A stretch of 64,000 nt of DNA from assembly GCA_947471745.1 (NCBI GenBank), contig CANJKZ010001116.1:570501-634500 (forward strand), in the 5' to 3' direction. The notes under the pieces were generated by a model that saw nothing but the letters and a program-made list of their open reading frames with translations, had not been told where the DNA came from and ran no database searches. Origin of the DNA: Closterium sp. Naga37s-1 (lineage: Eukaryota; Streptophyta; Zygnematophyceae; Desmidiales; Closteriaceae). Positions within the stretch are counted from its first letter, which is position 1, and each line of letters begins with the position of its first letter. A program made the translations under genes and the position numbers. This document shows positions 23,124 through 33,600 of this stretch, one piece after another.

Positions 23124-24916
23124 CTAAAATCCCATCGTCCTGCTTGATGGTGGGGCTGGACTCCCCTGGTGGCAGCACATGAGCCATTGACTGCCTACCT
23201 TCTCAAAAACGTTCGTTGCCACCACTCTAAGATGGGAGGGGAAAAACATACGGTACGATACGGGTGGGGGATTATAATCATGCAAGATCCATGCAAGAAT
23301 CTCGAGGCGACGTACAACATTTGCCCCACATGCCAGAAGAGTAAAACTTGGCTCTCAAGACCCACATGGTGTACCCACCTGCCAGCGGAGCCTGCTGACT
23401 TGATAACCTCAACACAGGTCACCACTGCCATGCTGCCGCGCACATGGCACGCCACGTCCTCCAGTGAGATGCTGAGCTGGCGGTTCATCCCATCAAATAT
23501 AAGCTCCCAGCTGTTGATCACCTGTGGGGGAGGCAGAGGGGTAGTGGAGAGAAGTGGGAGCGGAAAGGGACAACAGGAAAGGTGAAGAGGGAGCAAATGA
23601 CCATTGGGGCGGCACTGAGAGGCATCAAAGGAGCAGAAAGGAAAGGAGCACCTGCACTGACCAATGACCGTTATACCAATCGCTGTGTGTGTGCATTGCT
23701 GCATCAACCCAACACACCAAAATCTCACCATATCGTAACCAGAGATGATGTTTGCTCCAGGGTGAATGCACTGCACATGCTCCCCTCTCGCCCACACGCG
23801 GCGCATGAGCCTGAGGTCAGCGGCACCGAAGGCCCGGTAGAAGAGAGCGTTGGCTGCAATCACTGCCGCCTCATCGTCTGACTGAAAGCGCCTGGTGCCC
23901 GGAAAACAGGACGGCAAATGCGCAATGGGAGACGGGAGACATGTGAGAATGGGTCATGAGAGGCGTTTCTGGCACTGAACATCTGCGGCCATATTTGCAA
24001 CTGAGGCTGCACGTTTACCTGATCTGATTAACCTAACAGCAGTACTTCAGTCATCTGCCTGAGAACTGCATCTGCTTCGCCTCAACTATTGTTGCTATCA
24101 CCTGAACTCAGCTGCATAACAAACCCCTGAACTCTTGCTGTTTTCACCTGAGCCTATCCCTGAGCCCAGCGGCAGCAACATAGTCTTCTGCTTGCACCGC
24201 TGCATCGAGCTCTCGCTCCAGCCGACTCATGGTGAGAGCCACGGCCTCGGGCTGGGACACAAGGCGAAACGGAGAAGGAAAATGGGCGGCGAGAGACGCA
24301 GGGAGGTGGGTGGAGGGGGTTGTGAAATGGCATGGAGATGGTAAGAGGCAGGGAAAATGCGATACAGCCGATGAAAAATACAAGGAACACGGGGAGGAAC
24401 GGGGTAGGGGGAGGGGAAGACACAGGGCGGCTGAGAGACCAAAATGGGCACGTCAGGCATCGAAATTCCGTCGTCACGTCAGAACGCGTCACTCACATCC
24501 GACTCATCGCTACCGTCAGCGTCATCTCCGCCACCACCGCTGCCACCGCTGCCACCGCTGCCACTGGCGGCTCCCACCCGTCGCCTCCTGCCGACTTCCT
24601 CATGTTGACCGCCCCTTGACCTAAAGCGGGGCCCAGGTTCCAGCGCTACGCCATGCCTCACAGGAGATGTGAAGCGGGAGTATGAAATCTCATCTAATCG
24701 CTGCCCAATACTCGCGGCTGCGTTACTGGTTGGCGACTCCCGTGGGGTTCGGTGACTCGCCACAAAAAATGTTCCGGCATGGCAATGACGCTGCGAAGTG
24801 ACAGCGTGAAGGTCGTTTTGGAATGTCACAAGGCCATAGTTTGGACCTCGGGCTTTCCGACGAGGAGGTTCGGCGACAAAAGGCCCAAAGAAGGAACCTG
24901 AACAAGCGGTCGCCAT
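23124..24916 (-). CDS. UVR-motif plus NTF2/SnoaL-like protein, probable plastid
   Basis: Exons on the minus strand: 24916-24497, 24251-24148, 23891-23729, 23521-23379, 23226-23124. Total 933 nt, 310 aa, all junctions in phase. Residues 1 to about 90 look like a transit peptide (MATACSGSFFGPFV, Ser/Arg/Thr-rich), then a Gly/Ser/Asp-rich linker. A UvrB/UvrC-type motif follows (LERELDAAVQAEDYVAAAGLRDRL), then an NTF2-like fold (AALFYRAF-type start NALFYRAFGAADLRLMRRVW, CIHPGANIISGYD, then ATNVFEKVGSQWLMCCHQGS). The same architecture occurs in Arabidopsis NTF2-family proteins with a UVR motif (for example At3g09250). The biochemical role is not established. An in-frame start 12 codons upstream (24952) is possible. 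The third-exon donor carries repeated caggtga-like sequences. Confidence 0.9.
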
Positions 24917-24995
24917 GAAAACAAACTGCGGAAGCAGAACGCTGCTTTGCATTAAAACATAAGTAACAAACTTTTTGCTCCTAAAGTTTATTGTG

Positions 24996-25067
24996 GTCCA
25001 ATGATCTAGCGGTTATGATGTCAGACTCTGAATCTAAATGCCCGAGTTCAGTTCTCGGTGGGACCTC
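24996..25067 (+). tRNA. tRNA-Gln(CTG)-like sequence, possibly a pseudogene
   Basis: A 72-nt cloverleaf. The acceptor GGTCCAA pairs with TGGGACC with one mismatch. The anticodon stem TCAGA/TCTAA has one mismatch around loop CTCTGAA, giving anticodon CTG. The T arm CCGAG-TTCAGTT-CTCGG is perfect, but its loop has G where A58 is near-universal, and box B is therefore weak. It lies 80 bp upstream of, and divergent from, the UVR/NTF2-like gene. Probably a decayed or specialised tRNA-Gln. Confidence 0.65.
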
Positions 25068-25330
25068 GTTATTCGCCAGTACTTTTTCCGTTTAGGCTGT
25101 GACCCTTGTTCTCATTTACCATTCTCAGCCATAATCTGAATGTTTCTGTACGTGTATACCAGACACAGTTACTAGAATAGCGAGGAACACCCACAGCGAG
25201 GTAGAGGAAGTCGAAGCGCTTGCGCATGCCCATGGTCCAAGCGCGCCAACAAGCCAAAAACCAAAGGCAGCCTTGGGTTTGTTCGTGGTTGGGGCTGGGC
25301 TGGGCCCACAAGCGCATGCCCATTTCCCAT

Positions 25331-26437
25331 CGGCCATTTTCAGGTGCATGCCACTTAGTCAAGGCGCGCTATTCAGGTGCATGCCAGGTTGCGTACACTA
25401 TTATCAGGTTAAACAATGTCTCCCGTAACGACAGACACTTTTCAAGATTCCATTCAAATTGGCACTAAATGTCTGAAATAGCTTCAATTTCGGGCTACGC
25501 AAATCGGAATCGGAATGGTTGGCTCTCGATGCTGCATTTTCTGACGTCACTCAGTGCAATGATTGCTTTTTTGCCCAATTTCTGCGCAAATCTTTGCTTC
25601 GCACCAACTCTTTTTGAACGAATTGTAATGCTAAGGGAACGTTCCTGGCCCGTGTCAAACTTCGGGCCAGGCTGCTTGACACGAGGTGGAATAGACAGGC
25701 ATGGGCAAAATCGTGATTTCGTGTCAGACCTCCCTGGGGAGCCTGACACCAAGTAACCTTGGCCCGAAGCTTGACACTGGCCAGGAACTTCCCCTAAATC
25801 GTTTGTACTATTGGCGCAGGTGGCGGACGGTTCGTGGGTCAAATCGGCAAACCCTACTGGGACGTGCGTTACTTGGAAAGGGTAATCCGAAACACGAGAA
25901 ACATGCCCGAGTATTAGAGGGAGTTAACCCTACCGCTATTAAGGATATATCATACGTTACATGTGTATTTAATGACACGTAATTAACGCCATGGTATACC
26001 ACTTGTTTCAATATACATGTACGGCAAAACATTAATTTTGGTAGAGGAAAAATTTACAAACACTCACGAAGGGTTTGCTGATTTGCCATGCGCAGTGTCC
26101 GTCATCTGCGTAAACAGTACAACAGATCTAGCATTAGATTCGTTCAAGAAGTGTTGGTGCGTAGCAGAAATTCGCGTAGAAATTGGGCAGAAATGCAATC
26201 ATTGCACTGAGTGACGTCAGAAAATGCAGCATCGAGATTCGAGAGCCAACCATTCCGATTCCAATTTGCGTAGCCCGAAATTGCATCTATTTCAGACCTT
26301 TAATGCCAATTTGAATCGAATCTTGAAAAGCGTGTGAAGTTACGGGAGAAATTGTTTAACCTGATAATAGTGTACGCAACCTGGCATGCACTTGAATAGC
26401 GCGCCTCGGCTAAGTAGCATGCACCTGAAAATGGCCG
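25331..26437. mobile_element. Non-autonomous Mutator-like DNA transposon with long TIRs
   Basis: The ends are inverted copies of each other over roughly 290-310 bp (about 25331-25640 against 26130-26437). Both start CGGCCATTTTCAGGTGCATG at the outer edge. The flanks carry an identical 9-bp direct repeat, ATTTCCCAT, at 25322-25330 and 26438-26446, which I read as the target-site duplication. Long TIRs and a 9-bp duplication are the signature of Mutator-like elements. No transposase frame is present in the 1,107 bp, so it depends on another copy. TIR arms differ by scattered substitutions, so it is not very recent. Confidence 0.85.
25638..25793. repeat. Nested inverted repeat inside the Mutator-like element
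   Basis: Arms of about 50 bp: the left reads gttcctggcccgtgtcaaac and the right, reverse-complemented, gttcctggccagtgtcaagc, both followed by ttcgggcca. The arms flank about 50 bp of unique sequence. It could be a small second element inserted in the first, or part of its core. Confidence 0.7.
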
Positions 26438-26446
26438 ATTTCCCAT

Positions 26447-27279
26447 GGTCCATTCCATGCGCGTCACCTCACCACCACCACTTGTCAAAATTCAAGGACA
26501 ACGGCATGGCATGGCATGGCATGGATGGGGGGAAATGGGAATCGTTCGACTTGTGTGTTCGTCCTTGCAGCTGGGGGGCCCACCCCACCGTCGTCCAGCC
26601 CCGCTTGGCCATTCTCTCTCTTCGTCCCCTTTCCCCCCTAGGCCCTCCTTCCCCTACCTCCCGTTTGTTTGCCGTGTTGCCGCAGAGAATCCTGCTCCTT
26701 GATTTTGCGCCTGATTTGTTTGCCGTTCATTCTGTACAGGCTGCCGCGCAAAATCTGGCAGTGGCAGCATCAAGCCACTTACTTCCACTCCCCTCCGCCC
26801 CCCCTTCACTTTTGTTCGCTTCTCTGCAGTACTCTCACCACGGATTTTGCCGCGGAGGATCTAAGAAAGGATCGATGCTAAGGAAGATTGCAATTGTCCG
26901 AGTCTAGGGTAGGGGAGCTGTACTGCACAGTATTCTCAGGACCTCATGCCAGCAGTGCAATGCCGACAAATCTTGCCTCGCTCTTAGTTTCTGACGAAAG
27001 CTGAGAACTCCGTTGATTGCGGGCTAGTGGCTGATTCCGATGCATCGCATCGCAACACCAGCTGCATGTCCTTCCCCGCTCCAGTGCAGTACAAAAGCTC
27101 ACGCCTCCTTCCATATCTAAGCAGCAGCTCCGACTTCTCTCGTTGTGATCGAGTCACAAGTTTTTTACGCTCCGTATTCTCCCATCGAGTGTCAGGCAGC
27201 AGTGCTAACCCCAGCCTTTCTCAATATCAAGCCCTTTCACAAACAGTGTTGAGTTCTGGACCCGAGATCTCTCTCACTT
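26447..27279. other. Upstream region of the first PADRE gene
   Basis: No gene recognised. A (catgg)n-like run (ggcatggcatggcatggcat) lies at about 26502-26522. The last 250 bp before the ATG at 27280 are pyrimidine-rich and should contain the promoter and 5' UTR. Confidence 0.5.
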
Positions 27280-27975
27280 ATGGCTTCAATCCCGACTTAC
27301 GGCTGGAGCTCCATCGGCGAATCGCTCGACCCCGTCGCAGTCATGCTCCCAGACGGCTCCGTGCGCCTTTACGATTCCGAGACCGACCGCGTTACAGCAC
27401 GCAGAGTCCTCGCCGAGTTTCCCGGCCATGATCTCTTCGCGGCGTCCCCGTCGAGCGGATTCGAGCCGTTGTCGCCGAAGCGCGTGCTCAAGCCAGGCGA
27501 AACTTACCAGATTGTTTCGAGTAATTGCGTACACCTGCCGCGGATGCAGCTCTCTTCGGATTGCTTTCCATCTTCCGCAAGCCATTTTCCAATGGATCTA
27601 GACGCAATCTGCTCTGAGATGCGCGATTACGACATCAGGCACGTCGAGCAAGGCGTGTGCGATTTTGGACCGTCGATTTCCGCCATGTCCGGCGTTGACA
27701 CGCCTACTGAAAGCGGCGGTGTTCAGGACACGGATGTCTCCACATTCGCAACTGAACTAAGGAACATCAGCAGCAATCCAAGAATTAACTCTGCTGGCAG
27801 CAGTGCGTCCCTTTGTTCAAGCTCAGGTAGCAGCTTTGCTAGCAGCCACGGTAGCATTGCTGATCAGCGTTGTGGAAAAGGCTTTGGGTTCAGAAGATCT
27901 TCAAAAGCGTTTTCTAGGGATTGTTTGAAAGCTGCTCAATTGCAACAGCTGACAGGGACGGAGCGAGTCTGCTGA
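27280..27975 (+). CDS. PADRE-domain (DUF4228) protein 1
   Basis: Single-exon gene, 231 aa. The PADRE region (about residues 15-75) carries VAVMLPDGSVRLYD, TARRVLAEFPGHDLF and LKPGETYQIV, the conserved strand-turn pattern of plant DUF4228 proteins, which in Arabidopsis respond to pathogens and abiotic stress. The molecular function of the family is unknown. The remainder is Ser-rich (SSASLCSSSGSSFASSHGS) and probably disordered, with a basic end. It most resembles the next gene, 1.3 kb away on the same strand, which suggests a tandem pair. The ATG at 27280 is the first in frame. Confidence 0.85.
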   Translation: MASIPTYGWSSIGESLDPVAVMLPDGSVRLYDSETDRVTARRVLAEFPGHDLFAASPSSGFEPLSPKRVLKPGETYQIVSSNCVHLPRMQLSSDCFPSSASHFPMDLDAICSEMRDYDIRHVEQGVCDFGPSISAMSGVDTPTESGGVQDTDVSTFATELRNISSNPRINSAGSSASLCSSSGSSFASSHGSIADQRCGKGFGFRRSSKAFSRDCLKAAQLQQLTGTERVC

Positions 27976-29256
27976 TGGTTCTGCATTAATGTAACTATGC
28001 TATTTCGTTAATCATATTTTAACAATTATCAAATCTCCAACACCAAGGGAAACTGATTGACATTGCGATTTACAGCTGAAATGCATGTACCGTTTGTGCT
28101 CCGATTGTGTATCGATTATACATGTTATCAGACATGCTAGATTAACGGGTATAGATCTTATCCATGTGTGACACGAATGCACTCCGCCCTAAATTCTTCA
28201 GGTGCCACGTCGTCATGTCGAGAAAAGCTGCGAAAACTTCGTTCGTAACTGCCTTGACTGTCACGAGTTTCGTCGGCACTAGGTTGACTAATCATGCGAT
28301 AACACGCACGCCTTGAACCAGGTCGCCTCTTCGCCTTCCCCAACTTGCGAGCTTCTGTTCCTGGGTGCTTGTGAGCTTGCAGCCTCGCTGCATGCTGCCC
28401 ATATCGCTCCCTGGTTACCCGTCGTCTCTGTCTAGTCTTCCTTTTCTATTTACACCCACCAGCAGTTTTGTTCCTCTCGCTCAGTTTCATCTCTCAAAGG
28501 CAGAAAGACCGCGAAGCTACTGTTAGGACAGCATTGAACACGCTTGGCAGGAAGGAATGCGTTCACCACCCCCATGATCCCATTCCGCCGAATGTCCTCG
28601 CTGGTTGGTCTTCTTTACGCCGAATGTCCTCGCTGGTTGGTCAGAACCAGAGCCTCGGCTGTGGGCTAGGGCAAAATTGCTTCAGCCATTTTATGCTAAC
28701 GAACCCTCCTCCTGTCCGTCTCTTCTACAGTCGTGTCTTGCTCCAGCCATTTAGAGAATCTAGCATTTTCCCGACGTTCTTGTCACGTCTGTGTGTATCT
28801 ATCACTGGTGACTGCACGACCTAGCAATCAGTGGTCCACTGTACACGAGCAAATCGCCGCTGCTTTCTGCTGCTCTCCGCTTCCGACATGTGGGCTCAGT
28901 GTTCCTCTCTCCCGTAAGCTTGTCTCTTCTGCTTGAGTTGGGCATTTCTCCGCTTCGTGAGTCATCTCTTGACATCCATCGCCGCCTCACACCACTGAGG
29001 CCACCGCGCCGCATTAGATTTTTTCTCAACGAAATTTCTCTCGAAAGATCGAACAAGTGCCAAGTGAATCAGTTGGTAAACTCACGCTAATCAGTGCATC
29101 CGCTGAAGGCTGGATCCGTTCCGCGTTTCAAACAGCCCACGTTGCCACTGACACACGGGTGCAATCCGAACCCGATTGGAGAGCATCGACGAACACAACC
29201 AATGGAGTCAGGAGCATTCGATACAGGCATCTTCCATCGCGCCCCCCGCACCCCAA
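27976..29256. other. Intergenic region between PADRE genes 1 and 2
   Basis: No coding region found. It contains a direct repeat of 24 bp (gccgaatgtcctcgctggtt plus ggtc) at about 28587-28610 and 28619-28642. The rest is T/C-rich and would contain the promoter of the second PADRE gene. Confidence 0.5.
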
Positions 29257-29916
29257 ATGTCGCAAGGCGAAACGAAGCCATCTGCCAGAAGTTCTTCCTT
29301 GGGGGAAGAGTTAGAGCAGAGTTATACAACGAGATTGAAGAGTCTGTTTCAGCATTTAAACCCGAGTCGAAGTTCTTGCCATGAACCAACGAACATACCG
29401 CTACCACTTGTTGCGCTAACAACCATTAATATGACTCAAAGACACAGTGACGCCTGCAGCTCGTTCCCGTGGAAATGCTCGTCAAGCTGGTCTCCAAATA
29501 TTCCAGACTCAGGATTTGAAGAGATTGGAATTTCGAACGGCTGTATCCCGGATTCCAGCACACCCATTATGGTCGTCCTGCCTGACGGCACTCTCCGTTA
29601 CCACACTCACACGGGCTCACCAATCACAGCACGCCAAGTGCTCACTGACTACGCTAATCATGACCTTGTGACTTTCTATTCAGCGACAGGATTCAAGAAG
29701 CTTCCTTCCAAGAAAAAACTCATTCCGGGATCAACTTACCACGTATGGCCAAAGCGCAGAGGGCAAGATGGGGCAGCTCAAGCATTGCAACCAGCAGCTC
29801 GTCCATTGTTGTCCCAAGCACCAGGCGTGGGACATGAGACTCAACATGAGGAGCGGAGATTGTGTTCAGTTTGTATGCCCTCGAAGACAGCCAATTGCTG
29901 TAGGTCCGTGCCATGA
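29257..29916 (+). CDS. PADRE-domain (DUF4228) protein 2
   Basis: Single-exon gene of 219 aa from the ATG at 29257 (MSQGETKPSARSS). The open frame continues 27 codons upstream, but only from a TTG. A Ser-rich N-terminal extension of about 100 residues precedes the PADRE core: IMVVLPDGTLRYHTH, TARQVLTDYANHDLVTF, LIPGSTYHVWPK. The core matches PADRE protein 1 position by position, while the N-terminal extension and C-terminal tail do not. Function is unknown beyond the stress-linked family. A start at 29431 (MTQRHSDACSS) is also possible. Confidence 0.75.
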   Translation: MSQGETKPSARSSSLGEELEQSYTTRLKSLFQHLNPSRSSCHEPTNIPLPLVALTTINMTQRHSDACSSFPWKCSSSWSPNIPDSGFEEIGISNGCIPDSSTPIMVVLPDGTLRYHTHTGSPITARQVLTDYANHDLVTFYSATGFKKLPSKKKLIPGSTYHVWPKRRGQDGAAQALQPAARPLLSQAPGVGHETQHEERRLCSVCMPSKTANCCRSVP

Positions 29917-30651
29917 GGTGCCATGCCGTTGGGTGCCAGGTATAGCTTACTGAGGGTGTAAAGAGCGTGTATATGATTTTGAATTGGTTCCGGCAGGACC
30001 ATTGTGGGATTCATTACCATGACTACTTTATGCCTTTGGGGTATGCAGAAGCATCATTGCATTATGGCACAAGAAGTTGAGGGCACCTCACTTCTTGGTG
30101 CATCAGGGTGGTAAGTTGTAGGGGATATAAATGACATGACTGAATGGGCACATATTAATGTAACATAATATATTATATGTGTGTGTGCAGACATGTAGAA
30201 ACGGTATTATTTTCATTTCTTAAAAGTATCATGAAAAAGTAGGAAATCTCGCTGAGTAGAATACCAGCATTGAAGTCCGACGCTTGAACATGTAACGAGG
30301 TGGCTTGTAAGCCGGTCAAAAGCCGGAAATGTCTCGGGCCGCAGACACTAGTCTCTCTATTCTTGGCTTTGTCATGCCAGGCTGGCTATTATTACCCCTC
30401 TCGGCTCTCGCCAGCTTCCCCTGGGTGATTACACCGGAGCAGGTGAAGGCTGCGAGCAGCAATTAGTAATAAGTTCAAGGTTACTAGCAGCAATTAGTAT
30501 AAAGCTCCGTGGTCGACCTTGTTCCATCCGATCGTTTTTTAGGAAGCTTTCAAATAGTCTTGTTCTCCTCCTCCGTTCATTCATTCTTGCTTTTTTACAT
30601 TACGTCGCGCGCTTCGCGGCGGGATTGCTGCGGCTGTGCTCCGTCGCGAGG
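29917..30651. other. Upstream region of the MEMO1 gene
   Basis: No gene recognised. A short direct repeat (agcagcaattagtaataaag-like) lies at 30450-30503. The open frame continues upstream of the MEMO1 ATG from a TTG at 30625. Confidence 0.45.
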
Positions 30652-33600
30652 ATGTGGGCTGCTGTTGGCGGTGCGACCAAGACGCGAGCGAGTAGCAAGT
30701 CCAAGGAGTCGGCACCGCCAGGATACGCGAGACACGCGAGCCATGCGGGGAGCTGGTACACCGATGACGGTGAGCTTACTGGTAGAGGATATGCTTGTAC
30801 GGAGTCTAGAGGACGAAAGAGTGTACGGAAGCCGGTTATTAGAAACCATGCTGCACGCTTGTTTAATTATGACGCGATAAGCTGTTTTGTTCGCGAAACC
30901 GGATATTATCTCTGCGGGGAACGTGATTACAGCGAGTTAATTGACCGAGTGTGACTGTAGCGGCCGTGGAAATTAGTTGAATCTGGATGTGAATTGCCTC
31001 TCAGTTTCGAACATGATCAGCCGTCGCCTCCCGTTGGTTGAATGCGTTGTGAATTACACCTGATGCCTATTTCAGTCCTCTTCCCCATCTTTCCCTGTGC
31101 TCCTCTCTCGAGCACGCGAAAGCTACGGGCAAAATGGGATTGAATGAAGAACACTCTACTACAGTAGCCAAAATTGTGGGTAGCCCAACGTGTTTTGTCT
31201 GGAACTTATTCGAGGTCAAGAAAATCTTGGTTTTGTCGTGGGCTAGTAACGTTCGGGCCGTTGGCTGTGAATGTCGACCACTGGGCGTATGGAGTGGCAC
31301 CGGGCGTGTTCAGAGTGGGCGGTTGAGTGAGCATTTGGGTGTAATCGATGTATTGTTCTGATTTGATGTGATGTGATGCGATGCGATGCGATATGATGTG
31401 ACGTGCTGTGATACTATGTGATGCGGTGTGATGCGGTGCGATGTGCTGTGATGTGATGCGGTGTGCTGTGGTGTGATGCGGTGTGATGCGGTGTGATGTT
31501 GTGTGACTACAGCGGAGGAGCTGGGCGAGGAGATGGAGGCGTGGCTGGCGGCCTCGGGAGTGTCGCCTGACGCCACCGTGCGCGCCGTGATTGCACCGTG
31601 AGTCACCCGGGGGCGGAAGGGGGAAAAGGGTGGGAGGGGGAGAGGGGGGATGGATAAGGGGGGGAGGGAGGGAGGTGCAGGGGGGGAGGGGGAAGGGGAC
31701 GTATGGGGAGTGGCCATGTGAAGCGGGATGGCATGTGAGACGGATGGCATGTAAATCCACACACACCAAACCCGCTTTCACCCTCGCTCTCCTCTTTCCC
31801 CGCCCTGCCCAACCTCCCTCTCCCATCCGGACCACCCCCCTCGTCGTTGTCGCTTGCTCTGCTGTCTCAGTCTAAGAGTTTCGAGTTGACTCAAAGGGTT
31901 CTGTGTTATTTACTTCTGAATCACCCCGTCGTGGCCTTTGCGAGTGTTGACTGGGAAGAAAAAGGCATTTGTATCCCTTTCCTTGTTGCTTGAAAAATGC
32001 ATTCTTCCTTGCTTAAGATTCTGATTATGTGTCTGCACTGCACAATTCCTGATGCCCATGTCTCTCCAGCCATGCAGGCTTTCGTTACTCAGGCCGATGT
32101 GCGGCCTATGCCTTCGCGCACATGCATGCACCATCCATGTGAGTATGCCATTCCAAATATTCGCCTGTTTTTGGCTGCTGGTTCATATTCTGAACTTGCC
32201 TTTTCTACCCTCGCTCCCTCTCCTTCTCTCACCTCCCGTTCCCCCCCACCCCCCCCTCGATCCTTTTCTTCTTTTAACCCGTCAATGCCCTCCCTCTGTC
32301 TCGCCCCCCCGTCTCTTCTTCTCATGGTCCGTCCCACCACCATACATGACACTTTTGAAATGATCGCATAAGTCTCTCCCTCCTCATCTCTCTTTCATCC
32401 CCATCAGCCGTTGCGTCTTCCCCTGCTAGGTCCATCCCACCACCACTACACGGTTTATTCAAACCTTTTTATCACTCCCCTTACGCTCCTTCCCTTTCAT
32501 CCCCATCAGTCGTCGCATCTTCCTGCTGGGCCCATCTCACCACCACTACACACGCAAGTGTGTGCTGCCTCGATCCACCTCCTTCCACACACCTCTCGGC
32601 GCCCTACCTATTGACATGCAAGGTATTGCCATTGTTTTACCCGTTAATTACCCATTGTGTGACCCTTGTTTACCCCCTTATTTGCACATTATGTGACCCC
32701 TTTTTACCCTTTTTCCCTCATTATGTGTGTTTTTGTCTGGATTACCCATTATCTACCCATCATGCGCCTACTCCCTCTCAGTGGTGGAGGAGCTTAAGGA
32801 GATGGGGCGGCATGATTAGAGTCTTCTCAGGGCGTATTCCATGTTCGTGGCAGGGCAACTGTTCATCGCACTGTTGGTGGCATGCGCATTTTCCGGCCCA
32901 CTGAGTTTTTGGGAACAGTTGCCACCAACTCGACGCGAACATTTGCCCTGCCACGAACGTGGAATACGCCCTCAAACACACCACTTTCTTATCCGCCCCG
33001 TATCCACCCATCTGGCACCAAACCATCTTGCTCCTATTCTTTGACAGTGGTGGCGGAGCTGAAGGCGACGGGCGAGTTTGAGGAGATGGGGCGGCATGTG
33101 GACGAGGCAGAGCGTTTTGAGTCGACTCAACGCACTCCCCTTCCTGTCGTCTCCCCCCATCTCCCCCTCCCTTCTCCGCCCTGTATGCACCTGTTCCCTC
33201 TCAGTGGTGGAGGAACTGAAGGCGACGGGCGAGTTTGAGGAGATGGGGCGGCATGTGGACGAGGCAGAGCACTCCCTTGAGATGCACGCTCCCTTCCTCG
33301 CCCACATGTGCAAAGAGTGAGTCAGTCAACGCCAGTCAACGCTGGTCGATGCGAGTCAATGCGAGTGACTTGAGGCAACTCAAGTCAACCTGAGGGATTT
33401 CAAGGCAAAGGCGGTTACTAATACGTCACGCATATCTCTGTGGATAAGGGCGTGCAGCACGCCCTAAGAGAAGCATGTCCCTGATGAGAGAGTGTCGTTG
33501 CATCGTTCTCATGACCCCACCTCTTGTCCCTTTATCCAACCCCTCTCAACCCCTCTACACCCCTCGTCACAGTCACAATGTGTCGCTGGTGCCAATAATG

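Noticed and set aside
24996-25330. tRNA-derived SINE starting at the tRNA-Gln-like sequence
   Set aside because: No A-rich tail, no target duplication and no second copy in the window.
28468-28936. Small plus-strand frames between PADRE genes 1 and 2
   Set aside because: Short, overlapping in different frames, no recognisable domain or splice pattern.
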